Part shown: piece by piece, positions 1-6,207 of the stretch
Layout: the number at the start of each line of letters is the position of its first letter
Position numbering within the stretch: position 1 is the stretch's first letter
From: Candidatus Zixiibacteriota bacterium
Lineage (GTDB): Bacteria > Zixibacteria > MSB-5A5 > GN15 > FEB-12
DNA length: 8,127 nt
Assembly (NCBI GenBank): GCA_016213305.1
Contig: JACRAV010000345.1
Location: 1 to 8,127 of the forward strand
Direction: 5' to 3'
Position numbers and translations under genes: made by a program
The notes under the pieces: generated by a model
What the model was told of the DNA's origin: nothing
Databases searched by the model: none
What the model saw: the letters and a program-made list of their open reading frames with translations, nothing else

Positions 1-111
1 GTGGAGATCGCGTAAGTTTATGAATGCGCCTGTTCGCCTGATCGGACGCTGACTCACCCGGCGGCTGGATGCGCCGGTCACACATCAATCAATCGCGGCG
101 CGGCTCAGCTA

Positions 112-140
112 TTGACACGGCATGTCGGATGTGGTAACTT
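112..140 (+). promoter_or_regulatory. Predicted sigma70-type promoter for the outer-membrane protein/lipoprotein pair
   Basis: A perfect -35 box TTGACA (112-117) is followed by a 17-base spacer and TAACTT (135-140). The -10 matches only three consensus positions, but it is preceded by TG one base upstream (TGGTAACTT), an extended -10 arrangement. Transcription would start near 146-148, immediately before a nine-base T run. This is a reading by eye, with no expression support. Confidence 0.5.
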
Positions 141-166
141 CGTGGCCTGTTTTTTTTTGAGTAACT

Positions 167-187
167 CTGAGACGCTATGCGTCTTAG
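167..187 (+). other. Hairpin in the predicted 5' leader
   Basis: CTGAGACGC (167-175) pairs with GCGTCTTAG (179-187) around a TAT loop: nine pairs including one G-T. No T-run follows it, so it is not a terminator on this strand. It would sit about 20 bases inside the predicted transcript and could be a 5' stabilising stem. A function is not shown. Confidence 0.4.
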
Positions 188-304
188 ATAGGACAGAGCC
201 GCCTGACTCGTCGCCAGGTTCGCCATCTGAAGTCGAGCGTGCAAGTCGGTTCGGGACGGTGGAAGGGATAACGCAGGATTCTAACTTGTGATATGGAGTG
301 AGTG

Positions 305-1795
305 ATGGGGATTGTCAAATTCGCGGTTGGTGGTTTGCTGGGGATGGCTCTCTTGTGTACGAGTGTCGCCGCCGGCGGCTTTGAAAACACCGCCGTGGGC
401 ACAACGGCCGCGGGGATGGGTGGAGCATTCCGCTCTATCGCCGACGACTGGACCGCCGCCTACTATAACCCGGCCGGTCTGGCCTTCCAGAAAGATAACC
501 AGCTGGGCGGGTACGCGTCGTTTACACAACTGCGCAATGAGCTGAGTCCGAACTATCGAAACGGCGCGAATCAGACGGAATTCGGCGTCATCAACAACCG
601 GAACATCTATAATTTCCATCAGATATTTTATACGCCCGGTTCGGGTCTGGTCACCCGACTGCCGTTTCTCAACAATGAAATGGTTTTCGGATTCTCGGCC
701 TATCAGCCGTTCGATTACAACATCAACTGGCAGTTGTACCAGCCGCTGACCGTGTACAACGACTCGGCCTACGGACGCTACCCGACGGGCCAGTTCAAAA
801 ACGATCTCGACGTGGTGGCGTTCCAGTTCAGCGCCGCCAAATCGTTCAACGACGACAAGCTCGCGGTGGGCATCGGCCTTCAAAGGCTCCGCGCCGATCT
901 GTTTTACAACGACGTGGTCTTTCGCCCGAATCCCATGACCGGCGAACTCGCCGCCGACCAGTGGTCGATTGTCCCCGAATTTGTCTCGGTCAACGGCAAC
1001 GGCTGGGGCTGGGGATTGCGCGGCGGCATGATGTACAAGTTCAACAAAGGAACCATCGGATTGACCGCGGCCATTCCGTTTGACATCACCATCAAGGGTT
1101 CCGCCGACCTCAATTATCTCATGCCCAAGAATTTTGCGCTTGCCAACAAATACCTCATCGGAACCCCGGAATATCTCTTTATCGCCGGATCCGATCTGCA
1201 TATCACCGCCGATTTCGAGACCAAGCTGAAGCTCCCGATGTCGGTTGCCGCCGCTTTTTCGTACCAGGCCACCGAGAAGCTGACCCTGGCGGTCGATGCC
1301 GAACTGATGATGTGGTCGCGTTTCGACGGATACACGTTCTCATACAGCAACTTCAGCAATCTGCCCAAACTGAGCGTCGGTGATTCTGCTCAGCGGGCCG
1401 CCGCAGGCGCCACGTTTGCGTACCTGACGGCGAACACCGAGCGGCCTACCAACTGGCAGTCGGCCGCAAAGGTCGCATTGGGCGCCCGCTATGATCTGAT
1501 GTCCAGCTTGACGCTGATTGCCGGCGGTTCGTTTGATCAGTCCGCCGACCGCAACCATGAGACCTCGACTCCGCAACTGGTTGATATTGGTAACAAACTC
1601 GGGCTTAGTTTCGGCGGTATCGTCCATGCCGGCCAACGATTCGATCTCTCCCTTGTGCTTAACTGGCGGCACTACCCTGACTTGAGCACCACCGCCCAAA
1701 ACGATCTTAACGGCGACGGTATCGTGGATAGTTTCCCGGGCGACTACAAAGCCCAGACCATTGAAACCCAGCTGTCCTTTGGCTATCGATTCTAG
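305..1795 (+). CDS. FadL/OmpP1/TodX-family outer-membrane beta-barrel protein
   Basis: Likely an outer-membrane transport barrel for hydrophobic compounds such as fatty acids or aromatics; the substrate cannot be read from sequence. The N-terminus is a Sec signal peptide (hydrophobic residues about 6-22, probable cleavage after VAA at residue 23). Next come a glycine/alanine-rich segment and the family hallmark NPAGLA (residues 55-60), part of the FadL-type N-terminal region. Alternating amphipathic strands run to the end, and the chain closes with FGYRF, a typical C-terminal aromatic for barrel assembly. A motif LPMSVAAAFSY followed by a tryptophan-bearing strand, and a late GARYD...LTLIAGGSFDQS stretch, also resemble OmpP1/FadL proteins. 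At 496 residues it has normal family length. I chose ATG 305 because GGAG (295-298) lies six bases upstream; GTG 302 is in frame but worse spaced. A DxNxDGxxD calcium-loop-like motif is at about residues 467-475. It probably shares a transcript with the lipoprotein 12 bases downstream. Confidence 0.88.
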   Translation: MGIVKFAVGGLLGMALLCTSVAAGGFENTAVGTTAAGMGGAFRSIADDWTAAYYNPAGLAFQKDNQLGGYASFTQLRNELSPNYRNGANQTEFGVINNRNIYNFHQIFYTPGSGLVTRLPFLNNEMVFGFSAYQPFDYNINWQLYQPLTVYNDSAYGRYPTGQFKNDLDVVAFQFSAAKSFNDDKLAVGIGLQRLRADLFYNDVVFRPNPMTGELAADQWSIVPEFVSVNGNGWGWGLRGGMMYKFNKGTIGLTAAIPFDITIKGSADLNYLMPKNFALANKYLIGTPEYLFIAGSDLHITADFETKLKLPMSVAAAFSYQATEKLTLAVDAELMMWSRFDGYTFSYSNFSNLPKLSVGDSAQRAAAGATFAYLTANTERPTNWQSAAKVALGARYDLMSSLTLIAGGSFDQSADRNHETSTPQLVDIGNKLGLSFGGIVHAGQRFDLSLVLNWRHYPDLSTTAQNDLNGDGIVDSFPGDYKAQTIETQLSFGYRF

Positions 1796-1807
1796 GAGAA
1801 AGCGATC

Positions 1808-3136
1808 ATGTTGAAACGATATTTCCTGTCTGCCGTAATCATGGCCGCCTTCCTGGCGGTCTTCGGATGCACCGATCGCGGTACTAATGTCCCCGACTAC
1901 TACCAAACCGGGCCATGGGGCGTCTGGCCCCGTGGTGACCATGTGTTTGACACGTTGCTGGCTTTGCAGATGACCAATGAATCAAAGCAACTGCCAACCG
2001 CCATCCTGATTCCCAATGAAGCCCTGTCGCAAAACGGGGGATCGCCGATACCGACGTTGGTTTTGCTGGCGCCGGAAGATGCCGATAAGTTCTATTATTT
2101 CAATCACGGACTGCTCGCCCTGTATAAGGCAATGGTGCATTCCGGTGAAATCCAGCCGATGGTCATCTGTTGTGTCGGCAATGACCGGGTGTTCGGCGGT
2201 TACTGGTACGCCAACAGCGCCCCGGCCGGATTTTACGATGGTATCATCGGCGCTCCCGGCGATTCCGGACTGGTGCAGTGGATCCATGCCTCCATTCCCG
2301 CCACCATTGACCTGCCGTCCAAGCGGGGTATCGGCGGTATCGCCACCGGCTCCTACGGCGCTTTTCGGGCCATGCTGAAACATCCCGGCACGTATTCCTC
2401 GATTTCGGTCACCGATGGTCCTCTCGATTTCGACGGTCTCGCCGGCAACACCGGATTGATGCCGCTGTTCAAAACGGCGATGGAAGAGCAGTTGACCTAC
2501 GGGCATCTCGGACGGGGAATTCGGGACAGCTCCGGCGTCATCGTTCGCGACACCTTCATCCGGTTCGACAGTTTGAAGATGTCGCCCATCTCCCGCATTC
2601 TTCTGGGCGGCGCGTATGCGTTCTCCCCGAAGGACACCGGCGTGAGCTTTTCCTATTTCGCCATCAATCCGAACCGGGATACCGTTTTGCTGTACACCCG
2701 CCGCAGTATTACCGATACCGCCTCATTGGTGAAGCGGGTGATTGCCCCGCCGCGGGCGTATCATCGCTTTGATGCCGCCATGCCGTTCTATATCAACTCG
2801 GACCCGGCCCTGCTCCCTTCCGGCAAGGAACTGGGTGATGTTTATGATCCGATCTGGGGACTCTGGCTTCAGAACAACCTTGATGCGTTGTACGCCAATG
2901 CCGGCCCCGATCCGCTGGCCGGCGTGAACATGTTCTTTGCCACCTCTCAGGGATCGGCCTTCAACTATTTCCCGATGACTCAGTCATGGATCACCTTTCT
3001 GGAAGGAAAAGGACTTACATCCCAGATTTCCGAGTATCGGTACCAGAGCGATGCCGGTATTGATACGTATAACCGGTACACGTACGACATCCTTCGCAAG
3101 ATGCTGAAGTTTCACTCCGATAACTTCGGCCGCTAA
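1808..3136 (+). CDS. Lipoprotein with esterase-D-like alpha/beta-hydrolase fold, apparently lacking the catalytic serine
   Basis: The N-terminus has two basic residues, a hydrophobic stretch (about 5-19) and a lipobox-like VFGC, with Cys21 as the lipidation site, so the protein should be anchored to a membrane facing the periplasm or cell surface. The body follows the putative-esterase (esterase D/enterochelin esterase-like) layout: a strand with LVLLAPED, then MVICCVGND, YWYANS, and an elbow RGIGGIATGSYGAF followed by MLKHPGTYSSIS. In active relatives the elbow reads G-x-S-M-G-G-Y-G-A. Here the nucleophile position is Ala179, with Ser182 three residues later. The C-terminal part, where the acid and histidine normally lie, has no obvious Gly-x-His signature (it reads AGIDTYNRY). 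I therefore infer a pseudoenzyme or an altered mechanism. At 442 residues it is longer than simple esterases, with extra sequence around 235-330. The Shine-Dalgarno AGGAGA (1794-1799) overlaps the upstream stop codon, suggesting coupled translation with the barrel gene. Confidence 0.72.
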   Translation: MLKRYFLSAVIMAAFLAVFGCTDRGTNVPDYYQTGPWGVWPRGDHVFDTLLALQMTNESKQLPTAILIPNEALSQNGGSPIPTLVLLAPEDADKFYYFNHGLLALYKAMVHSGEIQPMVICCVGNDRVFGGYWYANSAPAGFYDGIIGAPGDSGLVQWIHASIPATIDLPSKRGIGGIATGSYGAFRAMLKHPGTYSSISVTDGPLDFDGLAGNTGLMPLFKTAMEEQLTYGHLGRGIRDSSGVIVRDTFIRFDSLKMSPISRILLGGAYAFSPKDTGVSFSYFAINPNRDTVLLYTRRSITDTASLVKRVIAPPRAYHRFDAAMPFYINSDPALLPSGKELGDVYDPIWGLWLQNNLDALYANAGPDPLAGVNMFFATSQGSAFNYFPMTQSWITFLEGKGLTSQISEYRYQSDAGIDTYNRYTYDILRKMLKFHSDNFGR

Positions 3137-3154
3137 AGGCGACTTTGACTTTTC

Positions 3155-3186
3155 GGCCCGGGCGAGCGATCTCCCGGGCCTTTTTT
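3155..3186 (+). terminator. Strong intrinsic terminator after the lipoprotein gene
   Basis: GGCCCGGG (3155-3162) pairs perfectly with CCCGGGCC (3173-3180) across a ten-base loop, and six T follow directly (3181-3186). It begins 18 bases after the lipoprotein stop. It also sits only 16 bases before the start of the next gene, so it separates two plus-strand units or acts as an attenuator between them. Confidence 0.9.
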
Positions 3187-3202
3187 GAATCAGAAGGAAA
3201 TG

Positions 3203-3922
3203 ATGTTACCCACCTACGACCTGCTGTCGATCGGCGCGCACCCGGACGATGTCGAAGTCGGCACCGGCGGGGTGCTCATTGATCTGGGCAAACGCGGCTA
3301 TAAGTGCGGCATTGTCATCCTGACGCAGGGGGAAATGGGAACCGGAGGCACGGCCGAGATTCGCGCCGAAGAAGTCCGCGAGGCGGCAAGGATTCTGGGG
3401 GTCGATATTCTCGAAACATTTGACTGGGGGGATACCAGGCTTGAAGATACCTATCAACATCGCCTCGACCTAGCCCGGATTATCCGTGCCGCGCGCCCGA
3501 AAATCATCCTCGCACCTTATCCTCACGTGGGCCACGGCCGAAGACAGTCGCATCCGGACCATGTCGCTTCAGGGGTGATCGCCATCAACGCCGCCAATCT
3601 GGCCGCCTTGAAAAAAGTCGATATCCCCGGCGAACCGCATCTGGTCACCCGCATTTTTCACTATTTTCTGCCGCCTCAAGTGTATCCGAATTTCGTGGTC
3701 GATATCACCCCCCATTACGATCAGTGGATCGCCGCGCTCTCGGCCCATCGTTCGCAATTTCTCAATCCGGAAAAATCACGCGACTACATCGAGCTTCTGA
3801 CTACCATGGCCCGCTCGTTCGGGATGCAGGCCCGGTGCAAGTACGGCCAGGGATTTTACGCCGTCGAGCCGGTGCTGGTCAAGGATATGATGATGCTGGT
3901 CGAGGGACAGGACGGTTCCTGA
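3203..3922 (+). CDS. PIG-L/LmbE-family zinc deacetylase, BshB1-like (bacillithiol biosynthesis)
   Basis: BshB1-type enzymes remove the acetyl group from GlcNAc-malate, the second step of bacillithiol synthesis, in the cytoplasm. The sequence has the family zinc site: AHPDDVE at residues 12-18 (ligands His13 and Asp16) and SHPDH at 116-120 (His120 the third ligand, His117 near the active site). The late segment VDITPHYDQWIAALSAHRSQF-like (positions about 3700-3762) is a BshB1 feature rather than a general LmbE one. At 239 residues the length is normal. An in-frame TTG at 3185 lies inside the terminator T-tract and is unlikely. ATG 3200 is too close to the AGAAGGA ribosome site (3192-3198), so ATG 3203 is preferred. 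The glycosyltransferase BshA and ligase BshC are not in this window, so the exact substrate remains inferred; another N-acetyl sugar deacetylase is the alternative. Confidence 0.8.
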   Translation: MLPTYDLLSIGAHPDDVEVGTGGVLIDLGKRGYKCGIVILTQGEMGTGGTAEIRAEEVREAARILGVDILETFDWGDTRLEDTYQHRLDLARIIRAARPKIILAPYPHVGHGRRQSHPDHVASGVIAINAANLAALKKVDIPGEPHLVTRIFHYFLPPQVYPNFVVDITPHYDQWIAALSAHRSQFLNPEKSRDYIELLTTMARSFGMQARCKYGQGFYAVEPVLVKDMMMLVEGQDGS

Positions 3923-3931
3923 CAGGTCGCC

Positions 3932-4795
3932 ATGGATAATCGCATTGGATTCATCGGACTCGGCAATCTGGGACGCGCCATCGCCCAGCGGCTCATTTCG
4001 CAGGGCCGCGAACTGGTGGTCTGGAATCGGACCGCCGCCAAAGCCGACGGTCTCGGTGCGACCGTGGCGAAATCTCCGGCCGATGTAGTTCGCCAGTCAG
4101 CCGTCACATTTCTCTGCTTGTTCAACAGTGACTCGGTGGAGACGGTGCTGTCCGGACCCGATGGTGTCTTATCGGGCGATTGTCGAGGGAAGATCGTTTG
4201 CGACATCACCACCAATCACTTCAAGACGGTCGAACGGTTCCATGCCATAGTCGCCGCAAAAGGTGGGGCGTATCTGGAAACGCCGGTGCTGGGGAGTGTT
4301 CTGCCGGCTCTGCAGGGGAACTTGATTGCGCTCGTCAGCGGCCCACTGGCAACATATGAGCAGGCCCGACCTTTATTGGAACAGATCAGCCGGCGCATCT
4401 TCCACTTTGAACCGATCGGCCATGCGACCAGAATGAAATTGATCAATAATGTTCTGCTCGGATCGTTCATGTGTGCGATTGCCGAGGCCACCATTCTGGC
4501 CGAACAATCCGGAGTGAGCAAGGAAACCGCGCTCGATATCTTTGGCCTTGGCGCCGGCAATTCAGGCGTCCTGACCGCCAAGCGGGATGTATTGCTTAAG
4601 GAAGATTTCTCGCCGACCTTCTCCGCCGCCGCCATCCACAAAGACCTGACGTATCTTCACGATCTGGCCAAACACCTGAGCGTATCCGATGCTATGGCCT
4701 CCACGGCGCGCGAGATCTTCTCGGAAGCGCTCAGGCAGGGCGCCGGGAGTCAGGATTTTTCGACGGTCTATCACTCGCTGAAAAGGTCGATGTAG
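3932..4795 (+). CDS. NAD(P)-dependent oxidoreductase, 3-hydroxyisobutyrate/6-phosphogluconate dehydrogenase superfamily
   Basis: Oxidises or reduces a small beta-hydroxyacid or similar substrate; the substrate is not readable from sequence. An N-terminal Rossmann fold has GFIGLGNLG (Gly9, Gly11, Gly14). The second strand ends in WNRT (31-34), and an arginine there usually points to NADP(H). The substrate-loop motif is degenerate: ETPVLGSVLPALQGN at 116-130, where family members usually read DAPVSGG...A..G. The catalytic lysine motif is clear (MKLINN, Lys169 with Asn172/Asn173), and KDL at 237-239 is the conserved C-terminal element. At 287 residues it has family length. A short AGGT (3924-3927) precedes ATG 3932, which lies 9 bases after the deacetylase stop, so the two genes probably share a transcript. 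The TAG stop lies inside a repeat foot (GTAGGTC, 4792-4798). Confidence 0.82.
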   Translation: MDNRIGFIGLGNLGRAIAQRLISQGRELVVWNRTAAKADGLGATVAKSPADVVRQSAVTFLCLFNSDSVETVLSGPDGVLSGDCRGKIVCDITTNHFKTVERFHAIVAAKGGAYLETPVLGSVLPALQGNLIALVSGPLATYEQARPLLEQISRRIFHFEPIGHATRMKLINNVLLGSFMCAIAEATILAEQSGVSKETALDIFGLGAGNSGVLTAKRDVLLKEDFSPTFSAAAIHKDLTYLHDLAKHLSVSDAMASTAREIFSEALRQGAGSQDFSTVYHSLKRSM

Positions 4796-4846
4796 GTCGG
4801 GTTGACACCGCGGTTCGTCGAAGACGAATCGCTGTGGCTACCCGAC
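4796..4846. repeat. Hairpin A1
   Basis: The outer stem GTCGGGT (4796-4802) pairs with ACCCGAC (4840-4846). After a three-by-three internal loop, an inner stem of 14 positions (4806-4819 with 4823-4836; one mismatch, one G-T) closes on GAA. The tip is TTCGTCGAAGACGAA. It begins directly at the stop codon of the oxidoreductase gene. Confidence 0.75.
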
Positions 4847-4885
4847 ACTTCCAAGAATTCAACAAGCTGGAACCGCCATTCCCTG

Positions 4886-4918
4886 TGCTACGCAGACGTC
4901 CCCGTCTGCGTCTTAGCA
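4886..4918. repeat. Hairpin A2
   Basis: CGCAGACG (4891-4898) pairs with CGTCTGCG (4903-4910) around TCCC. TGCTA (4886-4890) also pairs with TAGCA (4914-4918), with TCT bulged out. Unlike A3-A5, it has no CCTAC foot. Confidence 0.7.
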
Positions 4919-4924
4919 GAAGAT

Positions 4925-4951
4925 GTCGAAACCACAGGGGTTTCGACCTAC
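4925..4951. repeat. Hairpin A3 with CCTAC foot
   Basis: GTCGAAACC (4925-4933) pairs with GGTTTCGAC (4939-4947) around a five-base loop. The 3' arm continues into CTAC, giving the recurring GACCTAC end. Confidence 0.75.
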
Positions 4952-4960
4952 CCTAACCAT

Positions 4961-5007
4961 GTCGGGTAGCTTGTCCGGCTGACGCCGGACTTCGCAACCC
5001 GACCTAC
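4961..5007. repeat. Hairpin A4 with CCTAC foot
   Basis: The outer stem GTCGGGT (4961-4967) pairs with ACCCGAC (4997-5003), the same outer stem as A1. The inner stem GTCCGGC (4973-4979) pairs with GCCGGAC (4984-4990) around TGAC. It ends in GACCTAC. Confidence 0.75.
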
Positions 5008-5023
5008 TATGACTGTCAGAATC

Positions 5024-5051
5024 GTCACGCTCGAAGACGAGCGTGACCTAC
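5024..5051. repeat. Hairpin A5 with CCTAC foot
   Basis: A perfect ten-pair stem, GTCACGCTCG (5024-5033) with CGAGCGTGAC (5038-5047), closes on AAGA. The foot GACCTAC (5045-5051) contains the complement of the TAG stop codon of the minus-strand PLP-enzyme gene. Confidence 0.8.
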
Positions 5052-6199
5052 AAAGACCCAAACGCCTGCCGCAAATCGGCTACCAGATCATCGGCATGCT
5101 CAATCCCCACCGACAAGCGGATCAGCGAATCAGTGACTCCATTGGCTTCGCGGACATCCTTCGGAATCGAGGCGTGCGTCATGGCCGCCGGATGATTGAT
5201 CAGTGATTCGACTCCGCCCAGCGACTCCGCCAGCACGAATAACTGTGTTGCAGTCGCGAATTTCTTGACCGTCTCAAAATCCGCTTTCAGCTCAAACGAC
5301 ACCATCCCCCCCGGCAGACGCATCTTGTTCGGTACCGGTTTGCCGTCCTGTCCGGGGAAGTAAATCTGCTTGACCTGCGGGACGCTTTCGAGAAATTCCA
5401 CGACCTTCATGGCGTTGTGCGAATGACGTTCCATCCGAAGGTGCAGGGTTTTCAGTCCTCTGAGCACCAGCCACGACTCGAACGGCCCAAGTTGCGCGCC
5501 GATCGCATACTGATTAAAGAAGAGCTTCTCGGCCAGCCCCTTGTCCTTCACCATGAGCGCCCCCGCGACCACATCGCAATGCCCGGCCAGATATTTCGAG
5601 GCGGAGTGATGGACAATATCCGCTCCGAGATCAAGCGGCTTCTGCAAAAAAGGCGTGGCGAACGTATTGTCCACCGCCAGCAGAGCGCCATGTTTGTGAG
5701 CGATGCTTGCCACCTGCTCGATATCAATCAGCCGCAAAAGCGGATTGGTCGGGGACTCCATCCAGATGAGGGCGGTTTTCGAGGTGAACGCTTTCTCGAA
5801 ATCGGCGGCGTTGCGGCCATCGACATACGAAAAGTCGATTCCGAAATTCCGCCAGACCCGCTCGAACTGCCGGCGTGTGCCGCCATACAGATCGGCGCAG
5901 GCGATCACATGCTGGCCCGGCTTGAGCATGCTCAGGACCGCGTGCATCGCGGCCAGCCCCGACGAAAACGCGTAGGCATTCGTGCCGTTCTCAAGCGAGG
6001 CCAGCGTTTCCTCGAGCGCTTTGCGGGTCGGATTGGCCCAGCGCGAATAGACATACCCCGATTCATCGCCGGGGTACAGTACTCGATATGTTGTGCTGGG
6101 GTATATCCCCGGCGTCACCCCCCGGGTGCCGTCTTCGGGAACCACGCCGACATGGATAGCCCGCGTTTCGAATTGCTGTGATTTCAGTTTGTCATTCAT
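5048..6199 (-). CDS. Cys/Met-metabolism PLP enzyme, cystathionine gamma-lyase or gamma-synthase type
   Basis: A cytoplasmic fold-type I PLP enzyme of the transsulfuration family. Visible features are YSRWANPT (51-58), the SSGLAAM cofactor-phosphate segment (79-85), ESPTNP (148-153), AVDNTF (175-180), the PLP lysine Lys202 in HSASKYLAGH, and the C-terminal SLGGVESLINHP signature with SVGIE near the end. At 383 residues the length is typical. Sequence alone does not split gamma-lyase (cystathionine to cysteine) from gamma-synthase (forward pathway). The upstream partner is a cystathionine beta-synthase-like gene 8 bases away, which favours gamma-lyase, the mccA/mccB arrangement known in Bacillus. 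The start is ATG at 6199-6197. No good Shine-Dalgarno lies before it, so translation may be coupled to the upstream gene. The TAG stop lies in the GTAGGTC foot of a repeat, and the last residues (GSL) may be repeat-derived. Confidence 0.85.
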   Translation of the reverse strand: MNDKLKSQQFETRAIHVGVVPEDGTRGVTPGIYPSTTYRVLYPGDESGYVYSRWANPTRKALEETLASLENGTNAYAFSSGLAAMHAVLSMLKPGQHVIACADLYGGTRRQFERVWRNFGIDFSYVDGRNAADFEKAFTSKTALIWMESPTNPLLRLIDIEQVASIAHKHGALLAVDNTFATPFLQKPLDLGADIVHHSASKYLAGHCDVVAGALMVKDKGLAEKLFFNQYAIGAQLGPFESWLVLRGLKTLHLRMERHSHNAMKVVEFLESVPQVKQIYFPGQDGKPVPNKMRLPGGMVSFELKADFETVKKFATATQLFVLAESLGGVESLINHPAAMTHASIPKDVREANGVTDSLIRLSVGIEHADDLVADLRQAFGSL

Positions 6200-6207
6200 A
6201 TGGTGTC

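Larger units (their letters stand above)
1..301. other. Intergenic region upstream of the FadL-like gene
   Basis: I see no complete gene here. Two plus-strand frames are open from the window edge, one ending at TAA 13-15 and the other at TGA 50-52. Either could be the tail of an upstream gene, but the tails are too short to identify. A small palindrome (CCGGCG 58-63 pairing with CGCCGG 72-77) has no T-tract after it, so it is not a convincing terminator. The rest contains the promoter-like elements at 112-140, a run of nine T (150-158) and a hairpin at 167-187. This leaves a leader of roughly 155 bases before the start codon. Confidence 0.6.
4792..5051. repeat. Array A: cluster of five palindromic hairpin repeats between two convergent genes
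   Basis: Nearly the whole space between the convergent oxidoreductase and PLP-enzyme genes consists of palindromes. It opens with GTAGGTC (4792-4798) and closes with GACCTAC (5045-5051), the inverse of the opening. Two further GACCTAC copies (4945-4951, 5001-5007) mark the 3' ends of internal hairpins. The stems differ in sequence but stay self-complementary. No T-tract follows any of them, so they are not standard intrinsic terminators, although they may block read-through between the convergent genes. Related units occur in array B (7713-8127). Confidence 0.8.

Noticed and set aside
58..77. Palindrome CCGGCG/CGCCGG as terminator of an upstream gene
   Set aside because: Only six pairs with an eight-base loop and no T-tract after it on either strand.
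302..304. GTG 302 as the start of the FadL-like gene
   Set aside because: ATG 305 directly after it is a better codon with better spacing from GGAG 295-298; the two proteins differ by one residue.
281..1201. Long minus-strand open frame opposite the FadL-like gene
   Set aside because: Its predicted protein is valine/arginine/histidine-rich with no recognisable motif, and it lies antisense to a clear barrel gene with signal peptide and family hallmark.
3185..3202. TTG 3185 as the start of the BshB1-like gene
   Set aside because: It lies inside the terminator T-tract, has no ribosome site, and adds residues not expected before the family N-terminus. ATG 3203 fits the AGAAGGA site better.
4792..5051. 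CRISPR array
   Set aside because: Repeat units are palindromes with differing stems and irregular spacing, not identical direct repeats with uniform spacers, and no cas gene is present.
5417..6181. Plus-strand open frame opposite the gamma-lyase/synthase-type gene
   Set aside because: Arginine- and proline-rich shadow of a well-supported PLP enzyme; no ribosome site or motif of its own.
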